64,000 bases of DNA from Microbacterium sp. Bi121. GTDB taxonomy: Bacteria > Actinomycetota > Actinomycetes > Actinomycetales > Microbacteriaceae. Below, one piece after another: positions 54,689-64,000 of the stretch. The stretch covers positions 1-64,000 of the forward strand of contig NZ_CAKKLJ010000002.1 in assembly GCF_918698005.1 (NCBI RefSeq). The letters are read 5' to 3'. Within the stretch, counting starts at the first letter, position 1, and every line of letters begins with the position of its first letter. Made by a program: the position numbers and the translations under genes. The notes beneath the pieces are model-generated. The model saw only the letters and a program-made list of their open reading frames with translations, was not told the origin of the DNA and searched no databases.

Positions 54689-56296
54689 ATGGCCGGCCCG
54701 AGCCACGACAAGTCCCTGTACCGCGACCGCGACATCGTCCCGATCAAGCGCGCACTGGTCTCGGTGAGCGACAAGACCGATCTGCTCGCGCTCGCAGCGG
54801 CTCTGGCCGATGCGGGTGTCGAGGTCGTCTCCACCGGCTCGACCGCCGCCACCATCCGCGAGGCGGGCTTCGCGGTGACGGACGTCGCTGCCGTCACCGG
54901 AGTCGCCGAGATGCTCGACGGTCGAGTGAAGACCCTGCATCCCCGCATCCACGGCGGCCTGCTCGCCGACCTGCGCCTCGAGGATCACGAGCGTCAGCTC
55001 GCCGAGCTCGGCATCTCGCCGTTCGAGCTGGTCGTCGTCAACCTGTACCCGTTCGTGGAGACCGTGCAGTCCGGCGCGACCGGGGATGACGTCGTCGAGC
55101 AGATCGACATCGGCGGCCCCGCGATGGTGCGCGCGTCCGCGAAGAACCACGCCAACGTCGCGATCGTCGTCTCACCGGAGTCGTACCCGGCGATCATCGA
55201 GTCGATCCAGAGCGGCGGCACGACGCTCACGCAGCGCCGCGAGCTCGCAGCCCGCGCGTTCGCGCACACCTCGTCGTACGACACGGCCGTCGCCGCCTGG
55301 TTCGCCGAGGGCACCCTCACCGAGGGCGGCGAGCTGCCGGAGCACCTAACGATCAAAGCCGAGCGCCTCGCGACCCTCCGCTACGGCGAGAACTCGCACC
55401 AGCGCGGAGCGATCTACAGCCGCGTCGGCGGCCATGGCATCGCCCAGGCCGTGCAACTGCAGGGCAAGGAGATGTCGTACAACAACTACGTCGATGCGGA
55501 TGCCGCGCTGCGCGCCGCGTTCGACATGATCCTGCCGGCCGTGGCGATCGTGAAGCACGCGAACCCCTGCGGCATCGCGACGACGGCCCCGAACGCTCTC
55601 GACCCGATCGCCAGCGCCCACCTGCGTGCGCACGAGTGCGACCCGGTGTCGGCGTACGGCGGCGTCATCGCCACGAACGGCACCGTCACCCTGAAGATGG
55701 CCGAGAACCTCAAGGACATCTTCACCGAGGTCATCGTCGCGCCGTCGTTCGAGCCCGCTGCGCTCGAGGTCTTCAAGGCGAAGAAGAACCTGCGTCTGCT
55801 GCAGCTGCCGGACGACTGGCAGCAGGAGCGCATGGACGTGCGCCTGGTCTCGGGCGGCCTGCTGCTGCAGGACGCCGACCGGTTCCCCGATGACATCCAG
55901 TCGGTCGCCAAGGACTGGCAGCTCGTCACCGGCGAGCAGCCTGACGAGGCCGAGATGGAGAACATGATCTTCGCGTGGAAGGCCTGCCGCGCCGTGAAGT
56001 CCAACGCGATCGTGCTCGCCAAGGGCAACGCCACCGTCGGCATCGGCATGGGCCAGGTCAACCGCGTCGACTCCTGCCGCCTCGCGGTGGAGCGGGCAGG
56101 CGACCGGGCTGCCGGGTCGGTGGCGGCATCCGACGCCTTCTTCCCGTTCGCGGACGGACCGCAGGTGCTGCTCGACGCCGGCATCTCGACGATCATCCAG
56201 CCCGGCGGCTCGGTGCGCGACGACGAGGTCATCGCGGCGGCGAAGGCGGCCGGTGTGACGATGTTCTTCACGGGCGAGCGCCACTTCTTCCACTGA
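54689..56296 (+). CDS. purH: Bifunctional AICAR transformylase / IMP cyclohydrolase
   Basis: A 535-residue enzyme catalysing the last two steps to IMP. The N-terminal methylglyoxal-synthase-like cyclohydrolase domain has [28 protein letters not shown] and [13 protein letters not shown]. The transformylase domain carries the catalytic KHANPCG (Lys-His) and [11 protein letters not shown]. The end [11 protein letters not shown] and [12 protein letters not shown] is canonical. AAGAAGGAG precedes the ATG. It forms an operon with purN. A nested inverted-repeat element follows the stop. Confidence 0.97.
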   Translation: MAGPSHDKSLYRDRDIVPIKRALVSVSDKTDLLALAAALADAGVEVVSTGSTAATIREAGFAVTDVAAVTGVAEMLDGRVKTLHPRIHGGLLADLRLEDHERQLAELGISPFELVVVNLYPFVETVQSGATGDDVVEQIDIGGPAMVRASAKNHANVAIVVSPESYPAIIESIQSGGTTLTQRRELAARAFAHTSSYDTAVAAWFAEGTLTEGGELPEHLTIKAERLATLRYGENSHQRGAIYSRVGGHGIAQAVQLQGKEMSYNNYVDADAALRAAFDMILPAVAIVKHANPCGIATTAPNALDPIASAHLRAHECDPVSAYGGVIATNGTVTLKMAENLKDIFTEVIVAPSFEPAALEVFKAKKNLRLLQLPDDWQQERMDVRLVSGGLLLQDADRFPDDIQSVAKDWQLVTGEQPDEAEMENMIFAWKACRAVKSNAIVLAKGNATVGIGMGQVNRVDSCRLAVERAGDRAAGSVAASDAFFPFADGPQVLLDAGISTIIQPGGSVRDDEVIAAAKAAGVTMFFTGERHFFH

Positions 56297-56311
56297 CGCT
56301 TCGCCAGGCCA

Positions 56312-56395
56312 CGCGAGACCCCGTCTTGTTGTCGAGACCCCGTCGTACTGACGTGTGTACGACGGGGTCTCGATGCGAAGACGGGGCCTCGATTG
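56312..56395. repeat. Nested inverted-repeat element, copy 2
   Basis: Inner arms GAGACCCCGTCGTAC and its perfect complement surround TGACGTGT near 56350; outer arms CGAGACCCCGTCTT and AAGACGGGGCCTCG match with one change. It shares GTCGAGACCCCGTC and the two-direct/two-inverted layout with the element after guaB. Confidence 0.75.
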
Positions 56396-56459
56396 TAGGT
56401 GTCACTGTTATGTCCGATTTCCGCGAGCCGGCGGCTTTCGGACGTGTCAGAGTGGAGGC

Positions 56460-58019
56460 ATGAGCCTCCTGACGATGGCAACCAGCTCTCTGAGCGGCAT
56501 GACATTCGACGAGCGGTATCGCGCGATCGACGCGCGCGACACCCGCTTCGACGGGCAGTTCGTCACGGCCGTGCACTCCACCGGCATCTACTGCCGCCCC
56601 TCTTGCCCTGCGCGCACGCCGAAGCGCGAGAACGTCAGCTTCTTCCCGACGAGCGCCGCAGCTCATGAGGCCGGTTTCCGCGCATGCAAGCGCTGCCTTC
56701 CCGAGGCCGCGCCCGGCTCGCCGGCGTGGGACGTGCGGGGGGATGCCGCGGCACGCGCCATGCGCCTCATCGCCGACGGCGTGGTGGAGCGCGAGGGCGT
56801 TCCGGGGCTGGCATCGAGGCTCGGATACTCCAGCCGCCACCTCACGCGGTTGCTGACCGCTGAACTCGGCGCAGGACCCTTGGCCCTCGCCCGGGCTCAC
56901 CGCGCCCACAACGCCAGGATGCTGCTGGTCGGCACCGACCTGCCGATCGCCGACATCGCGTTCTCGGCCGGATTCGCCAGCATCCGCCAGTGCAACGAGA
57001 CGATCCGCGAGGTGTTCGGGCTCACCCCGACCGAGCTGCGCGCGAAGCGGCACCGCGGGATCGAGACGCCGGGCGAGATCGACCTGCTTCTGCCGCACCG
57101 TGAGCCGATGGATGCAGCCGGCATCTTCGCCTGGATGATCGCCCGCGCCATCCCCGGCGTCGAGACGGCGACCGCGACATCGTTCGCCCGGCACCTGCGG
57201 ATGCCAGGCGGGCCGGCGTGGTTCGAGGTGCGCCAGGGCGTGGACCGACGACTGCGACTGCGAGCCCGCGTCACCCACCTCGGCGACCTCGCTCCGCTGG
57301 TCGCCACAGCGCGCCGGATCTTCGACCTGGATGCCGATCCCGTCGCGATCGACTCGGCGCTGTCGGCTCATTCAGAGCTGGCGCCGCTCGTGGCTCGGGT
57401 CCCCGGCATCCGCGTCCCGGGCGCGGCCGACCCGCATGAGATGCTCATCCGGGCCATGGTCGGCCAGCAGATCACCGTCGCCGCCGCCCGAACGGCGTTG
57501 ACGTCGCTGACCGAGGCGCTGGGGGAGAGAGCGGCCGACGACGGACTCCTGTTCCCGACCGTGACGGCGATCGCCGAGCACGGGGCTGAAGTGCTGCGCG
57601 GGCCCGCCGCGCGCATCCGCGCCGTCACCGGCGCTGCCGCCGCACTCGCCGACGGCTCGCTCGCCCTCACGGTCGGCGACGACAGCGCTGCTCAGCGTGC
57701 GGCGCTGCTGGCGATGCCGGGCATCGGGCCGTGGACCGCGGACTACGTGCGGATGCGCGTTCTCGGCGATCCGGACATCCTGCTGCCGGGAGACGTCGCC
57801 GTCCGCGCCGGGGCCGCCGCAGCCGGCATCATCGCGTCGAAGAAGATCGATGGTGCGGGCGGCCCAGCCGCCGAACTCACGACCTGGGCAGAACGCACGG
57901 CCCCGTGGCGCAGCTACCTCTGCGCTCATCTGTGGCGCGCAGCACCCGTTCGCACTCCACGACCTCGACAGACACGGACTACGTCCTCGACCACACCTTC
58001 GACCAAGGAGGTCTCATGA
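56460..58019 (+). CDS. alkA: Ada-like regulator fused to AlkA DNA-3-methyladenine glycosylase
   Basis: A 519-residue fusion. Residues about 15-85 are the Ada metal-binding/methyl-acceptor domain: YCRPSC (Cys45, Cys49) and ACKRCLP (Cys76, Cys79) bind zinc, with Cys45 as methyl acceptor. An AraC-type helix-turn-helix occupies about 95-185 ([17 protein letters not shown]). Residues about 205-490 are an AlkA-type HhH glycosylase with [12 protein letters not shown] and the catalytic Asp in [11 protein letters not shown]. It should sense phosphotriester damage, activate transcription and excise alkylated bases. GTGGAGG precedes the ATG. It overlaps ogt. Confidence 0.93.
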   Translation: MSLLTMATSSLSGMTFDERYRAIDARDTRFDGQFVTAVHSTGIYCRPSCPARTPKRENVSFFPTSAAAHEAGFRACKRCLPEAAPGSPAWDVRGDAAARAMRLIADGVVEREGVPGLASRLGYSSRHLTRLLTAELGAGPLALARAHRAHNARMLLVGTDLPIADIAFSAGFASIRQCNETIREVFGLTPTELRAKRHRGIETPGEIDLLLPHREPMDAAGIFAWMIARAIPGVETATATSFARHLRMPGGPAWFEVRQGVDRRLRLRARVTHLGDLAPLVATARRIFDLDADPVAIDSALSAHSELAPLVARVPGIRVPGAADPHEMLIRAMVGQQITVAAARTALTSLTEALGERAADDGLLFPTVTAIAEHGAEVLRGPAARIRAVTGAAAALADGSLALTVGDDSAAQRAALLAMPGIGPWTADYVRMRVLGDPDILLPGDVAVRAGAAAAGIIASKKIDGAGGPAAELTTWAERTAPWRSYLCAHLWRAAPVRTPRPRQTRTTSSTTPSTKEVS

Positions 58020-58513
58020 CCGCTCTCATCCAGACCATCGACACCGCAGACGGGCCGTTCACCATCCTCGTCGACGAGCACCAGCGCGTCCTCGCCTCGG
58101 GTTGGACCGCGGACCACGACGAGATCGTCGGCCGACTGGCCGAGAAGAACCGTCCGGCAGAGGTCCGCGACGGCACAACCGATGCCGCGTCCGCCGTCCG
58201 CGCGTACTACGACGGCGATCTCTCCGCTATCGACGACGTGCCGGTGCGACAGTTCGGCACCGAGATGCAGCGGGCCGGGTGGGACGCACTCCGGCGCGTC
58301 ACACCGGGGCAGCCGCTGACCTATACGGAGTTCGCCGTGGCCCTGGGCAGCCCGAGCGCTGTGCGCGCCGCGGCATCCATCTGCGCGCGCAACGCGCCGG
58401 CGCTGTTCGTCCCGTGCCATCGCGTGCTGCGGGGGGATGGATCGATGGGCGGCTTCGCCTGGGGGGTCGACGTGAAGGAGTCGTTGCTCGCCCGAGAACG
58501 CGCCGCACGGTGA
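58016..58513 (+). CDS. ogt: Methylated-DNA--protein-cysteine methyltransferase
   Basis: A 165-residue suicide enzyme that removes alkyl groups from O6-alkylguanine. The active-site motif FVPCHRVL gives Cys134, with the preceding helix-turn-helix [15 protein letters not shown] and the Arg finger, and the [11 protein letters not shown] end. The start ATG overlaps the Ada-AlkA stop (ATGA) with AAGGAGG six nt upstream, so the two repair proteins are made together. Confidence 0.95.
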   Translation: MTALIQTIDTADGPFTILVDEHQRVLASGWTADHDEIVGRLAEKNRPAEVRDGTTDAASAVRAYYDGDLSAIDDVPVRQFGTEMQRAGWDALRRVTPGQPLTYTEFAVALGSPSAVRAAASICARNAPALFVPCHRVLRGDGSMGGFAWGVDVKESLLARERAAR

Positions 58514-58549
58514 ATTCGAGCGGAGCGCAAACAAAATCCGGAATGGTTC

Positions 58550-58579
58550 TTGCCCTCAGCCGGTTCACAGGAATAGGCT
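58550..58579 (+). promoter_or_regulatory. Promoter of the leader ORF / ABC exporter operon
   Basis: TTGCCC (58550-58555) and TAGGCT (58574-58579) are separated by 18 nt, one of the best -35/-10 pairs in the window. It gives a leader of about 215 nt before the exporter gene. An A-rich AAACAAAAT lies 12 nt upstream of the -35. Confidence 0.6.
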
Positions 58580-58630
58580 GGAGGGCTGTCGCGCCGACCG
58601 GTGCGAGGCTTCGAGCCTGAGGAGGACACC

Positions 58631-58711
58631 ATGATTTCGATCGCCGTCGCGCAGATCACCGTTCCTGGCTCGAACCCGGCCCACACCGCCACCCGGTTCT
58701 CGCGCGGCTGA
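58631..58711 (+). CDS. 26-residue leader peptide ORF before the ABC exporter
   Basis: ATG to TGA encodes 26 residues, beginning MISIAVAQITVPGS and ending RFSRG. An ideal AGGAGG stands five nt before the ATG, far better than the site in front of the exporter gene (GAGAG only). A promoter lies about 50 nt upstream, a hairpin 23 nt downstream, and the exporter start 90 nt further. No other gene overlaps it. The peptide has no resemblance I know; the arrangement suggests translation-dependent control of the exporter. Confidence 0.6.
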   Translation: MISIAVAQITVPGSNPAHTATRFSRG

Positions 58712-58733
58712 TTCCCGGCCGCCCGCCGCATCC

Positions 58734-58761
58734 AGGGCGCTGCGCTTCGCAGCCGCGCCCT
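58734..58761 (+). terminator. Hairpin in the exporter leader (attenuator candidate)
   Basis: AGGGCGC (58734-58740) pairs with GCGCCCT (58755-58761) and TGCG with CGCA inside, with a CTT loop and a GCC bulge. It lies between the leader ORF and the exporter gene and lacks a T tract. CCTCC at 58759-58763 is complementary to the leader GGAGG at 58621-58625. Confidence 0.45.
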
Positions 58762-58801
58762 CCACTCGAACCTCTTCCGCTCCACAACTCGTCTGAGAGT
58801 C

Positions 58802-60712
58802 ATGTCCTCCTCGCCTTCTTCGTCTTCAACGTCCTCTTCGCTGTCCACGCCCCGGGCACTGTGGCGCCTCGCGCCTTTCGTAAAGCCGGTCGTCTGGCGC
58901 TTCGTCGGCGGTGCCGCCAGCGCGCTCGCTGCTGCGATCATCGCCCTGATGGTGCCGATCGTGCTCGAGCAGATCGTGCGCGGCCCCGTGCAGTCCGGCG
59001 CGGTCGGAATGATCGTCCTCGGCGCTCTCGCCGTCCTCGCTCTCGGCCTCGGCGAAGCCGTCATGGTCTGGCTGCGGCGCTGGTTCATCCTCAAGCCCTC
59101 GACCGAGGTCGAGTACCGGATGCGCACGCAGCTCTACTCGCGCCTCCAGACGCTGCCGGTCGCGTTCCACGACCGCTGGCAGTCGGGGCAGCTGCTCAGC
59201 CGCATGATGCAGGACATCGGCCTGATCCGCCGCTGGTTGGCGTTCGGTCTCATCCTGCTCGTCGTCAACATCCTGACGATCATCATCGGCTCCGTGCTGC
59301 TGTTCCGCTGGCACTGGCTGCTGGGCGCGATCTTCATCGTCACGGCGATCCCGCTGTGGATCCAGGGCTACCTCTTCGAGAAGCGCTACGGGCGCCTGGC
59401 TCGCCAGAGCCAGGACCAGGCGGGCGACCTCGCGACCAGCGTCGAGGAGAGCGTCCACGGCATCCGCGTGCTCAAGGCCTTCGGCCGCGGCAAGCACGCC
59501 CTCAACCGTTTCAGCACGCAGGCGGAGAGCCTGCGCGAGACCGAGCTCAGCAAGGCCCGCGCGATCGGATCGATCTGGTTCTGGCTCGACCTCATGCCGC
59601 AGATCGCGTTCGGCCTCAGCCTGATGTCGGGCATCTGGTTGATCGCGCAGGGCGCCATCGAGCTGCCCGAGCTGTTCGCCTTCTTCGCTATGGCGACCGT
59701 GCTGCGGTGGCCGATCGAATCGATCGGGTTCCTGTTCTCGTTCATGCTGGATGCCCGCACCGCGACCGACCGCGTGTTCGACATCTTCTCCGAGACGAAC
59801 GCGATCACCGACCCGGAGAACCCCGTGACGATCGCGGAGCCCCGCGGCGAGCTCGCTTTCGAGAACGCGCACTTCCGGTACCAGGATGCCGGCGCTGCAG
59901 AGCGCGACCTGCTCGACGGCATCGACCTCGTGCTGCGCCCGGGGGAGACCATGGCGCTCGTCGGCCTCACCGGCAGCGGCAAGACCACCCTCACCACGCT
60001 CCCGACGCGCCTGTACGACGTGACAGGCGGGCGCGTGACGCTCGATGGCGTCGACGTGCGCGACCTGACGCTCGTCGAGCTGCGTCAGCACATCGCGATG
60101 GCGTTCGAGGACGCCACGCTGTTCTCGGCCTCGGTGCGCGAGAACGTGCTGCTCGGCCGCGCCGAGCTCGACGTCCACAGCGAAGAGGGCGAGCGCGTGC
60201 TTCGCGAGGCACTCGACGTCGCGCAGGCCGGGTTCGTCGACCAGCTGCCTGAAGGCGTCGAGACGGTCATCGGCGAAGAGGGGCTGAGCCTGTCCGGTGG
60301 GCAGCGCCAGCGTCTCGCTCTCGCGCGCGCCGTCGCGGCCAAGCCCAGGGTGCTGGTGCTCGACGACCCGCTCTCCGCGCTCGATGTCGACACCGAGGCT
60401 CTCGTCGAGGAGGCACTGCGCCACGTCCTCGCCGACACCACGGCGATGATCGTCGCACACCGCCCGTCGACGGTCGCGCTCGCCGACCGCGTCGCGCTGC
60501 TCGAGCGCGGGCGCATCACCGCCGTCGGCACGCACTCCGAGCTCCTGAGGACGAGCACGCACTACCGCCACGTGATCTCGAGCCTCGAGGCCGAGGAGGC
60601 CGCGCGCACCGGCGCGATCCCGATCATCACCGATCAGGATCTCGAAGAGGCCGAAGAGGCTGCAGCCGCGGTCGAAGCATCCACCACCGAGGAAGAGGAG
60701 GTGCAGGCGTGA
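58802..60712 (+). CDS. Heterodimeric ABC exporter subunit 1 (degenerate Walker B)
   Basis: A 636-residue half-transporter: about 35 Ser-rich residues, six helices (about 35-325), then an ABC domain. Walker [10 protein letters not shown] is near residue 388 and the signature [10 protein letters not shown] is canonical. Walker B reads [12 protein letters not shown], so Asp replaces the catalytic Glu; the switch His is kept (IVAHRPS). This is the pattern of the non-hydrolysing site in heterodimeric exporters. The C-terminal about 40 residues are Glu-rich. It is coupled to subunit 2 by a GTGA overlap. The substrate (drug, lipid or peptide) is unknown. Confidence 0.92.
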   Translation: MSSSPSSSSTSSSLSTPRALWRLAPFVKPVVWRFVGGAASALAAAIIALMVPIVLEQIVRGPVQSGAVGMIVLGALAVLALGLGEAVMVWLRRWFILKPSTEVEYRMRTQLYSRLQTLPVAFHDRWQSGQLLSRMMQDIGLIRRWLAFGLILLVVNILTIIIGSVLLFRWHWLLGAIFIVTAIPLWIQGYLFEKRYGRLARQSQDQAGDLATSVEESVHGIRVLKAFGRGKHALNRFSTQAESLRETELSKARAIGSIWFWLDLMPQIAFGLSLMSGIWLIAQGAIELPELFAFFAMATVLRWPIESIGFLFSFMLDARTATDRVFDIFSETNAITDPENPVTIAEPRGELAFENAHFRYQDAGAAERDLLDGIDLVLRPGETMALVGLTGSGKTTLTTLPTRLYDVTGGRVTLDGVDVRDLTLVELRQHIAMAFEDATLFSASVRENVLLGRAELDVHSEEGERVLREALDVAQAGFVDQLPEGVETVIGEEGLSLSGGQRQRLALARAVAAKPRVLVLDDPLSALDVDTEALVEEALRHVLADTTAMIVAHRPSTVALADRVALLERGRITAVGTHSELLRTSTHYRHVISSLEAEEAARTGAIPIITDQDLEEAEEAAAAVEASTTEEEEVQA

Positions 60713-62523
60713 GCACGGCACTCACCGGAACCCAGGGCGAAGACCGCTCCAACTACACCCGCGAGGAGAGCAAGGCGATCCGCCAGCGCTCGCTGCGTCT
60801 GCTCGGCTCGCTCGTGTCGCCGCTGAAGGCGCAGATCGTTCTCGCAGCGATCGTGCTCGTGGTCTCGACGGCGCTGCAGGTCGCCGGCCCTATCCTCATC
60901 AGCATCGGGCTCGACAAGGCGCTGCCGCAGGTCCTCGATCACGCGGACTGGATGCCGGCGTTCACGATCGGCTTCATCTACCTGTTCGCCGGTGCCACGG
61001 CCGCGGCGCTCATCGGCTGGTACGTCGTCGTCGCCGCTCGCATCACGCAGGCCGTGCTGATCGATCTGCGCAAGCGCATCTTCCTGCACACGCAGCGTCT
61101 GAGCCTGGAGTTCCACGAGACGTACACGTCCGGCCGGATCATCTCGCGCCAGACCAGCGACCTCGACTCGATCCGCGAGCTCCTCGACGGCGGTCTGAAC
61201 AACCTCGTCTCCGGCGTGCTCTTCGGTGCGTTCACGTTCATCGCGCTCATCGTGTGGGACTGGCAGTCCGGTGTGATCTTGGCTGTAGCGGGCATCCCGC
61301 TGTACCTGCTCATGCGCTGGTTCTACTCGCGGTCGCAGGTCGTGTTCCGCGAGTCGCGCGTGATCAGCGCCAAGGTGATCGTGCAGTTCGTCGAGACGAT
61401 GACGGGCATCCGTGCGGTCAAGGCGTTCCGCAAGGAGCCCCGCAACGACGTGACCTTCCAGAAGGTCGCCGGGGACTACCGCGATGTGAACCGTCGTTCG
61501 ATGCTGCTGTTCGGCACGTTCGAGCCGGGCCTCATGGCGGTCGCCGCGCTGACGCTCGGCCTCGTCGTGCTCTGGGGCGGCATCCGCGTCGCCGACGGTG
61601 CGCTCACCGTCGGCGTGCTGCTGTCGGCCGTGCTGTACGTGCGCAACTTCTTCGCGCCCATGCAGGAGATCGCGATGTTCCTGAACTCCTACCAGTCGGC
61701 CACCGCCGCTCTCGAGAAGGTGTCGGGCGTGCTCGAGGAGCAGCCGACCGTTCCCGATCCAGAGGTGCCGGTCGATCTGTGGGAGTCGCGCGGTCACGTG
61801 CGCTTCGAGGAGGTCACGTTCGGATACTCGGGGGAGAAGACGATCCTCCCGAACTTCTCGCTCGACATCGCCGCCGGTCAGACGATCGCGCTGGTCGGCA
61901 CGACCGGTGCGGGAAAGTCGACGCTCGCGAAGCTCATCTCGCGGTTCTACGACCCGTCACTGGGTCGGGTCACGCTCGATGGCGTCGACCTGCGGTCGCT
62001 GCATCCGAAGGACCTGCGCCGCGCGATCGTCATGGTCACGCAGGAGGCGTACCTGTTCAGCGGGACGGTGGCCGACAACATCGCGCTCGGGAAGCCGGAT
62101 GCCACGCTCGACGAGATCAGGGCGGCGGCCAGGGCGGTCGGCGCGGACGAGTTCATCTCGGCCCTGCCCGACGGATACAGCTCCGACGTGAACAAGCGCG
62201 GCGGTCGGGTGTCGGCGGGGCAGCGTCAGCTAATCTCGTTCGCGCGGGCGTTCCTCGCCGATCCGGCGGTGCTGATCCTCGACGAGGCCACGGCGTCACT
62301 CGACATCCCGTCGGAGCGGCTCATCCAGGATGCGCTGCAGACGCTGCTCAAGGACCGCACGGCGATCATCATCGCGCACCGCCTGTCGACGGTCGCGATC
62401 GCCGACCGCGTGCTGGTGATGGAGCACGGACAGATCATCGAGGACGACGCCCCCGCTGCCCTCATCGGCGGCACCGGCAAGTTCGCGCAGCTTCACGCCG
62501 CCTGGCAGGAGACGCTGGTCTAG
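60709..62523 (+). CDS. Heterodimeric ABC exporter subunit 2 (degenerate signature motif)
   Basis: A 604-residue half-transporter with six helices (about 40-330) and an ABC domain. Walker [10 protein letters not shown] is near residue 396, Walker [13 protein letters not shown] has the catalytic Glu, and the switch His is in IIAHRLS. The signature is GRVSAGQRQ rather than LSGGQ. Combined with subunit 1 this gives one complete site (this Walker B plus the partner's LSGGQ) and one degenerate site (the partner's Asp plus this VSAGQ). GTG start, overlapping the stop of subunit 1. Confidence 0.93.
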   Translation: MSTALTGTQGEDRSNYTREESKAIRQRSLRLLGSLVSPLKAQIVLAAIVLVVSTALQVAGPILISIGLDKALPQVLDHADWMPAFTIGFIYLFAGATAAALIGWYVVVAARITQAVLIDLRKRIFLHTQRLSLEFHETYTSGRIISRQTSDLDSIRELLDGGLNNLVSGVLFGAFTFIALIVWDWQSGVILAVAGIPLYLLMRWFYSRSQVVFRESRVISAKVIVQFVETMTGIRAVKAFRKEPRNDVTFQKVAGDYRDVNRRSMLLFGTFEPGLMAVAALTLGLVVLWGGIRVADGALTVGVLLSAVLYVRNFFAPMQEIAMFLNSYQSATAALEKVSGVLEEQPTVPDPEVPVDLWESRGHVRFEEVTFGYSGEKTILPNFSLDIAAGQTIALVGTTGAGKSTLAKLISRFYDPSLGRVTLDGVDLRSLHPKDLRRAIVMVTQEAYLFSGTVADNIALGKPDATLDEIRAAARAVGADEFISALPDGYSSDVNKRGGRVSAGQRQLISFARAFLADPAVLILDEATASLDIPSERLIQDALQTLLKDRTAIIIAHRLSTVAIADRVLVMEHGQIIEDDAPAALIGGTGKFAQLHAAWQETLV

Positions 62524-62547
62524 CGCGGGCATCCGCCCGCCCTGCGC

Positions 62548-62606
62548 GGGAGGGGTCGCGTCTGGTCGCCTGGCGGGTGCTGAGGCGACGACTTGCGACC
62601 CCTCCC
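62548..62606. repeat. Nested intergenic hairpin
   Basis: GGGAGGGGTCGC (62548-62559) pairs perfectly with 62595-62606, and an inner GTCGCC/GGCGAC pair lies within the loop. It sits 25 nt after the exporter stop and may serve as its terminator or be a dispersed element. Confidence 0.6.
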
Positions 62607-62621
62607 GACACCGGAGACGCG

Positions 62622-63479
62622 ATGGGGCGGGACCGATACGATCGGAACGTGGATCCGTTGTGGATGCTGGCCGCCGAGTGGTGGTGGATCGCCCCGACCG
62701 CTGTCGGAGCCGGTGCCGTCACCGCCGTCGGCGTGCGCCGCAGTCGTAAGCGCAGCGGCCGACGCCTGGCGCTGGATGCCGCGCGCAGCGATCTGCGGGA
62801 TGCTCAGCGCGAGGTCGGCGAGCGCCGGCGTGCCGTGAAGGTCGCGCGGGCCGAGCATGCCCGTCTGGTCGCAGAGCGGACGGCATCCCGAGCCTCGAGC
62901 GCCGATGTCGCCAGCGGGCGGCGCGCGCTGAAGCAGGCCGAGTACGACGCCAAGGCCGCGTCCGCTTACGTCCGTGCACGGCGGGCGCGCGTCAGCGCAG
63001 CCCAGGCAGAGTTGCCTCGCGCATCCCAGGCCGACCGCTATCCGGTCGCACGGCTGCACAGGGCCCACGACGCCATCACGGCGCGGTGGATGGACTACGA
63101 GACCGACCCGGCGAAGCTGATCGCCTACCCCGTCATGAGCAACGGCAAGGATCCGGCGATGGCGGCGTTCCTCGCCGCAGCGCGGCGGGCACGCGACCTG
63201 CGGCCATCGTCGACGTCCGGTGTGACGCCGGCGGAGTTCTCGGCGTACCGGGATGCCGTAGCCGATCTCGAGCGCACGTTCGACGTCGCCGAGTACACGG
63301 CGAAGGAGCGGGCCGCAGGGCGCGACCCCGGTGCCTCGCAGGCCTGGCAGGAGACAGCGCACGACGTGCTCAGCCGGTCGGCGGAGGCACTGGACCGCGC
63401 TGCCGGGGCCGCGGCGTCCGCATTCGCGACGTGGACCGCCCGCCGCAAGCCGAAGGACGACGAACCCACGCGTTCGTGA
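62622..63479 (+). CDS. Membrane-anchored coiled-coil protein of unknown function
   Basis: A 285-residue protein. One hydrophobic segment near the start (WMLAAEWWWIAPTAVGAGAV) is followed by an Arg/Ala/Glu-rich region with heptad character (about residues 40-135; LRDAQREVGERRRAVKVARA), then a helical C-terminal domain. No family is recognised. GGAG lies six nt before the ATG at 62622. A TACGAT box ends six nt before the in-frame GTG at 62649, so a leaderless start there, nine codons shorter, is an alternative. It is 98 nt beyond the exporter operon. Confidence 0.72.
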   Translation: MGRDRYDRNVDPLWMLAAEWWWIAPTAVGAGAVTAVGVRRSRKRSGRRLALDAARSDLRDAQREVGERRRAVKVARAEHARLVAERTASRASSADVASGRRALKQAEYDAKAASAYVRARRARVSAAQAELPRASQADRYPVARLHRAHDAITARWMDYETDPAKLIAYPVMSNGKDPAMAAFLAAARRARDLRPSSTSGVTPAEFSAYRDAVADLERTFDVAEYTAKERAAGRDPGASQAWQETAHDVLSRSAEALDRAAGAAASAFATWTARRKPKDDEPTRS

Positions 63480-63495
63480 GGCGACGCCGAGCCGC

Positions 63496-64000
63496 CTACG
63501 CGGGCAGCGCGCGCGTGCGGACGAGTTCCTGGTACCAGCGGCCCGAGTCCTTCACCGTTCGCTCCAGCGTGTCGAAGTCGACCCGGACGATGCCGAACCG
63601 CTTGGCGTAGCCGTAGCCCCATTCGAAGTTGTCGAGCAGCGACCACACGAAGTAGCCGCGCAGGTCGACGCCCCGCGCCAGCGCCCGGTGCGCCGCAGTG
63701 AAGTGGCGGCGCAGATAGTCGGTGCGCTCCGGATCGGGCACCGACCCGTCCTCGGCGACCTGATCGTCGAACGCGGCACCGTTCTCGGTCACCATGAGCG
63801 CCTGGCCGGGGAACTGCTCCGACAGCGAGACGAGCAGCTCCTCCAGTCCCTCCGGCGCGATGTTCCAGCCCATCGCCGTGTACGGACCCGGTTGCTCGAC
63901 GAACTCGACGAGCTGATCGCTGCCCGGCCACGCGGTTCCCGCTGAGGTGCCCTTGTGCCCGTCGTTCTGCTGCTTCTCGGAGACGCCGTCCCAGAGCCGC
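63496..64000 (-). CDS. GH1 beta-glucosidase, C-terminal part
   Basis: The last 167 residues of a glycoside hydrolase family 1 enzyme; the N-terminal two thirds lie outside the window. The nucleophile motif is VTENGAAFDD. VDLRGYFVWSLLDNFEWGYGY, with the substrate-binding Trp and Glu, and FGIVRVDFDTLERTVKDSG are the standard end of GH1 proteins. It hydrolyses terminal beta-glucosides or related sugars. It converges on the coiled-coil gene with a 16-nt gap, and no terminator is visible there. Confidence 0.95.
   Translation of the reverse strand, partial: RLWDGVSEKQQNDGHKGTSAGTAWPGSDQLVEFVEQPGPYTAMGWNIAPEGLEELLVSLSEQFPGQALMVTENGAAFDDQVAEDGSVPDPERTDYLRRHFTAAHRALARGVDLRGYFVWSLLDNFEWGYGYAKRFGIVRVDFDTLERTVKDSGRWYQELVRTRALPA

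Noticed and set aside
58530-58555. WhiB7-type promoter before the exporter leader (A-rich tract near the -35)
   Set aside because: The A-rich tract is 12 nt from the -35 rather than directly next to it, so the match is too weak to name the activator.

Overview
The window is high-GC (about 70 % by eye), densely coding DNA from an actinobacterium, most likely Microbacterium or a close Microbacteriaceae relative. The evidence is strong GAC/GCC/CTC codon bias, GuaB3 beside GuaB, DUF2277, DUF3817 and DUF6350 genes, many leaderless start codons, a LATTG (class E sortase) sorting signal, and a very frequent GGATGC/GCATCC hexamer. I count about 54 genes and see no tRNA, rRNA, insertion sequence, phage gene or CRISPR array. 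No gap between genes exceeds about 300 bases.

Layout. 1-1620: end of a membrane-anchored Hsp70-like protein. 1727-9106: RarD permease, then a branched-chain amino-acid uptake system (binding lipoprotein on +, livHMGF on -) with an SDR enzyme between. 9279-22726: a purine-rich block holding guaB, DUF2277, OsmC, an ABC-F ATPase, guaB3, SURF1, a very large secreted nuclease/nucleotidase, and DUF3817-guaA. 22830-24548: YciI/DGPF protein plus an ECF42-type sigma factor. 24614-28998: small stress membrane protein, Bax-inhibitor-like protein, GDPD, ABC ATPase/permease pair. 29174-35903: two surface proteins, one a five-repeat lamin-tail protein with a LATTG anchor, the other a GH67-like glycosidase with a seven-helix membrane tail behind a perfect palindrome. 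35925-44808: YccF, PNPOx-like protein, PcrA helicase, glutaminase-STAS, SseB, LigD polymerase domain, and a stand-alone ATP-dependent ligase. 44954-52568: FAD oxidoreductase, unknown CxxC protein, TetR regulator, sucCD, secreted GDPD, purine permease. 52659-58513: DUF6350-purN-purH, then an alkylation-repair pair (Ada-AlkA fusion and Ogt). 58550-63479: a promoter, a 26-codon leader ORF and a hairpin ahead of a heterodimeric ABC exporter, then a coiled-coil membrane protein. 63496-64000: end of a GH1 beta-glucosidase.

How the genes fit together. Purine supply recurs through the window: GuaB and GuaA make GMP from IMP, PurN and PurH make IMP, the NCS2 permease imports bases, and the secreted nuclease/5'-nucleotidase could release nucleosides from extracellular DNA. 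DNA repair is also well represented: PcrA, LigD-Pol with a LigC-like ligase, Ada-AlkA and Ogt. Several short elements stand out: two copies of a nested inverted repeat (after guaB and after purH), a CCCTTCGACAGGCTCAGGGG-type repeat that became coding in livG, a 62 kb hairpin, and thirteen TANNNT boxes lying 6-7 nt before start codons, which both define starts and point to leaderless mRNAs.
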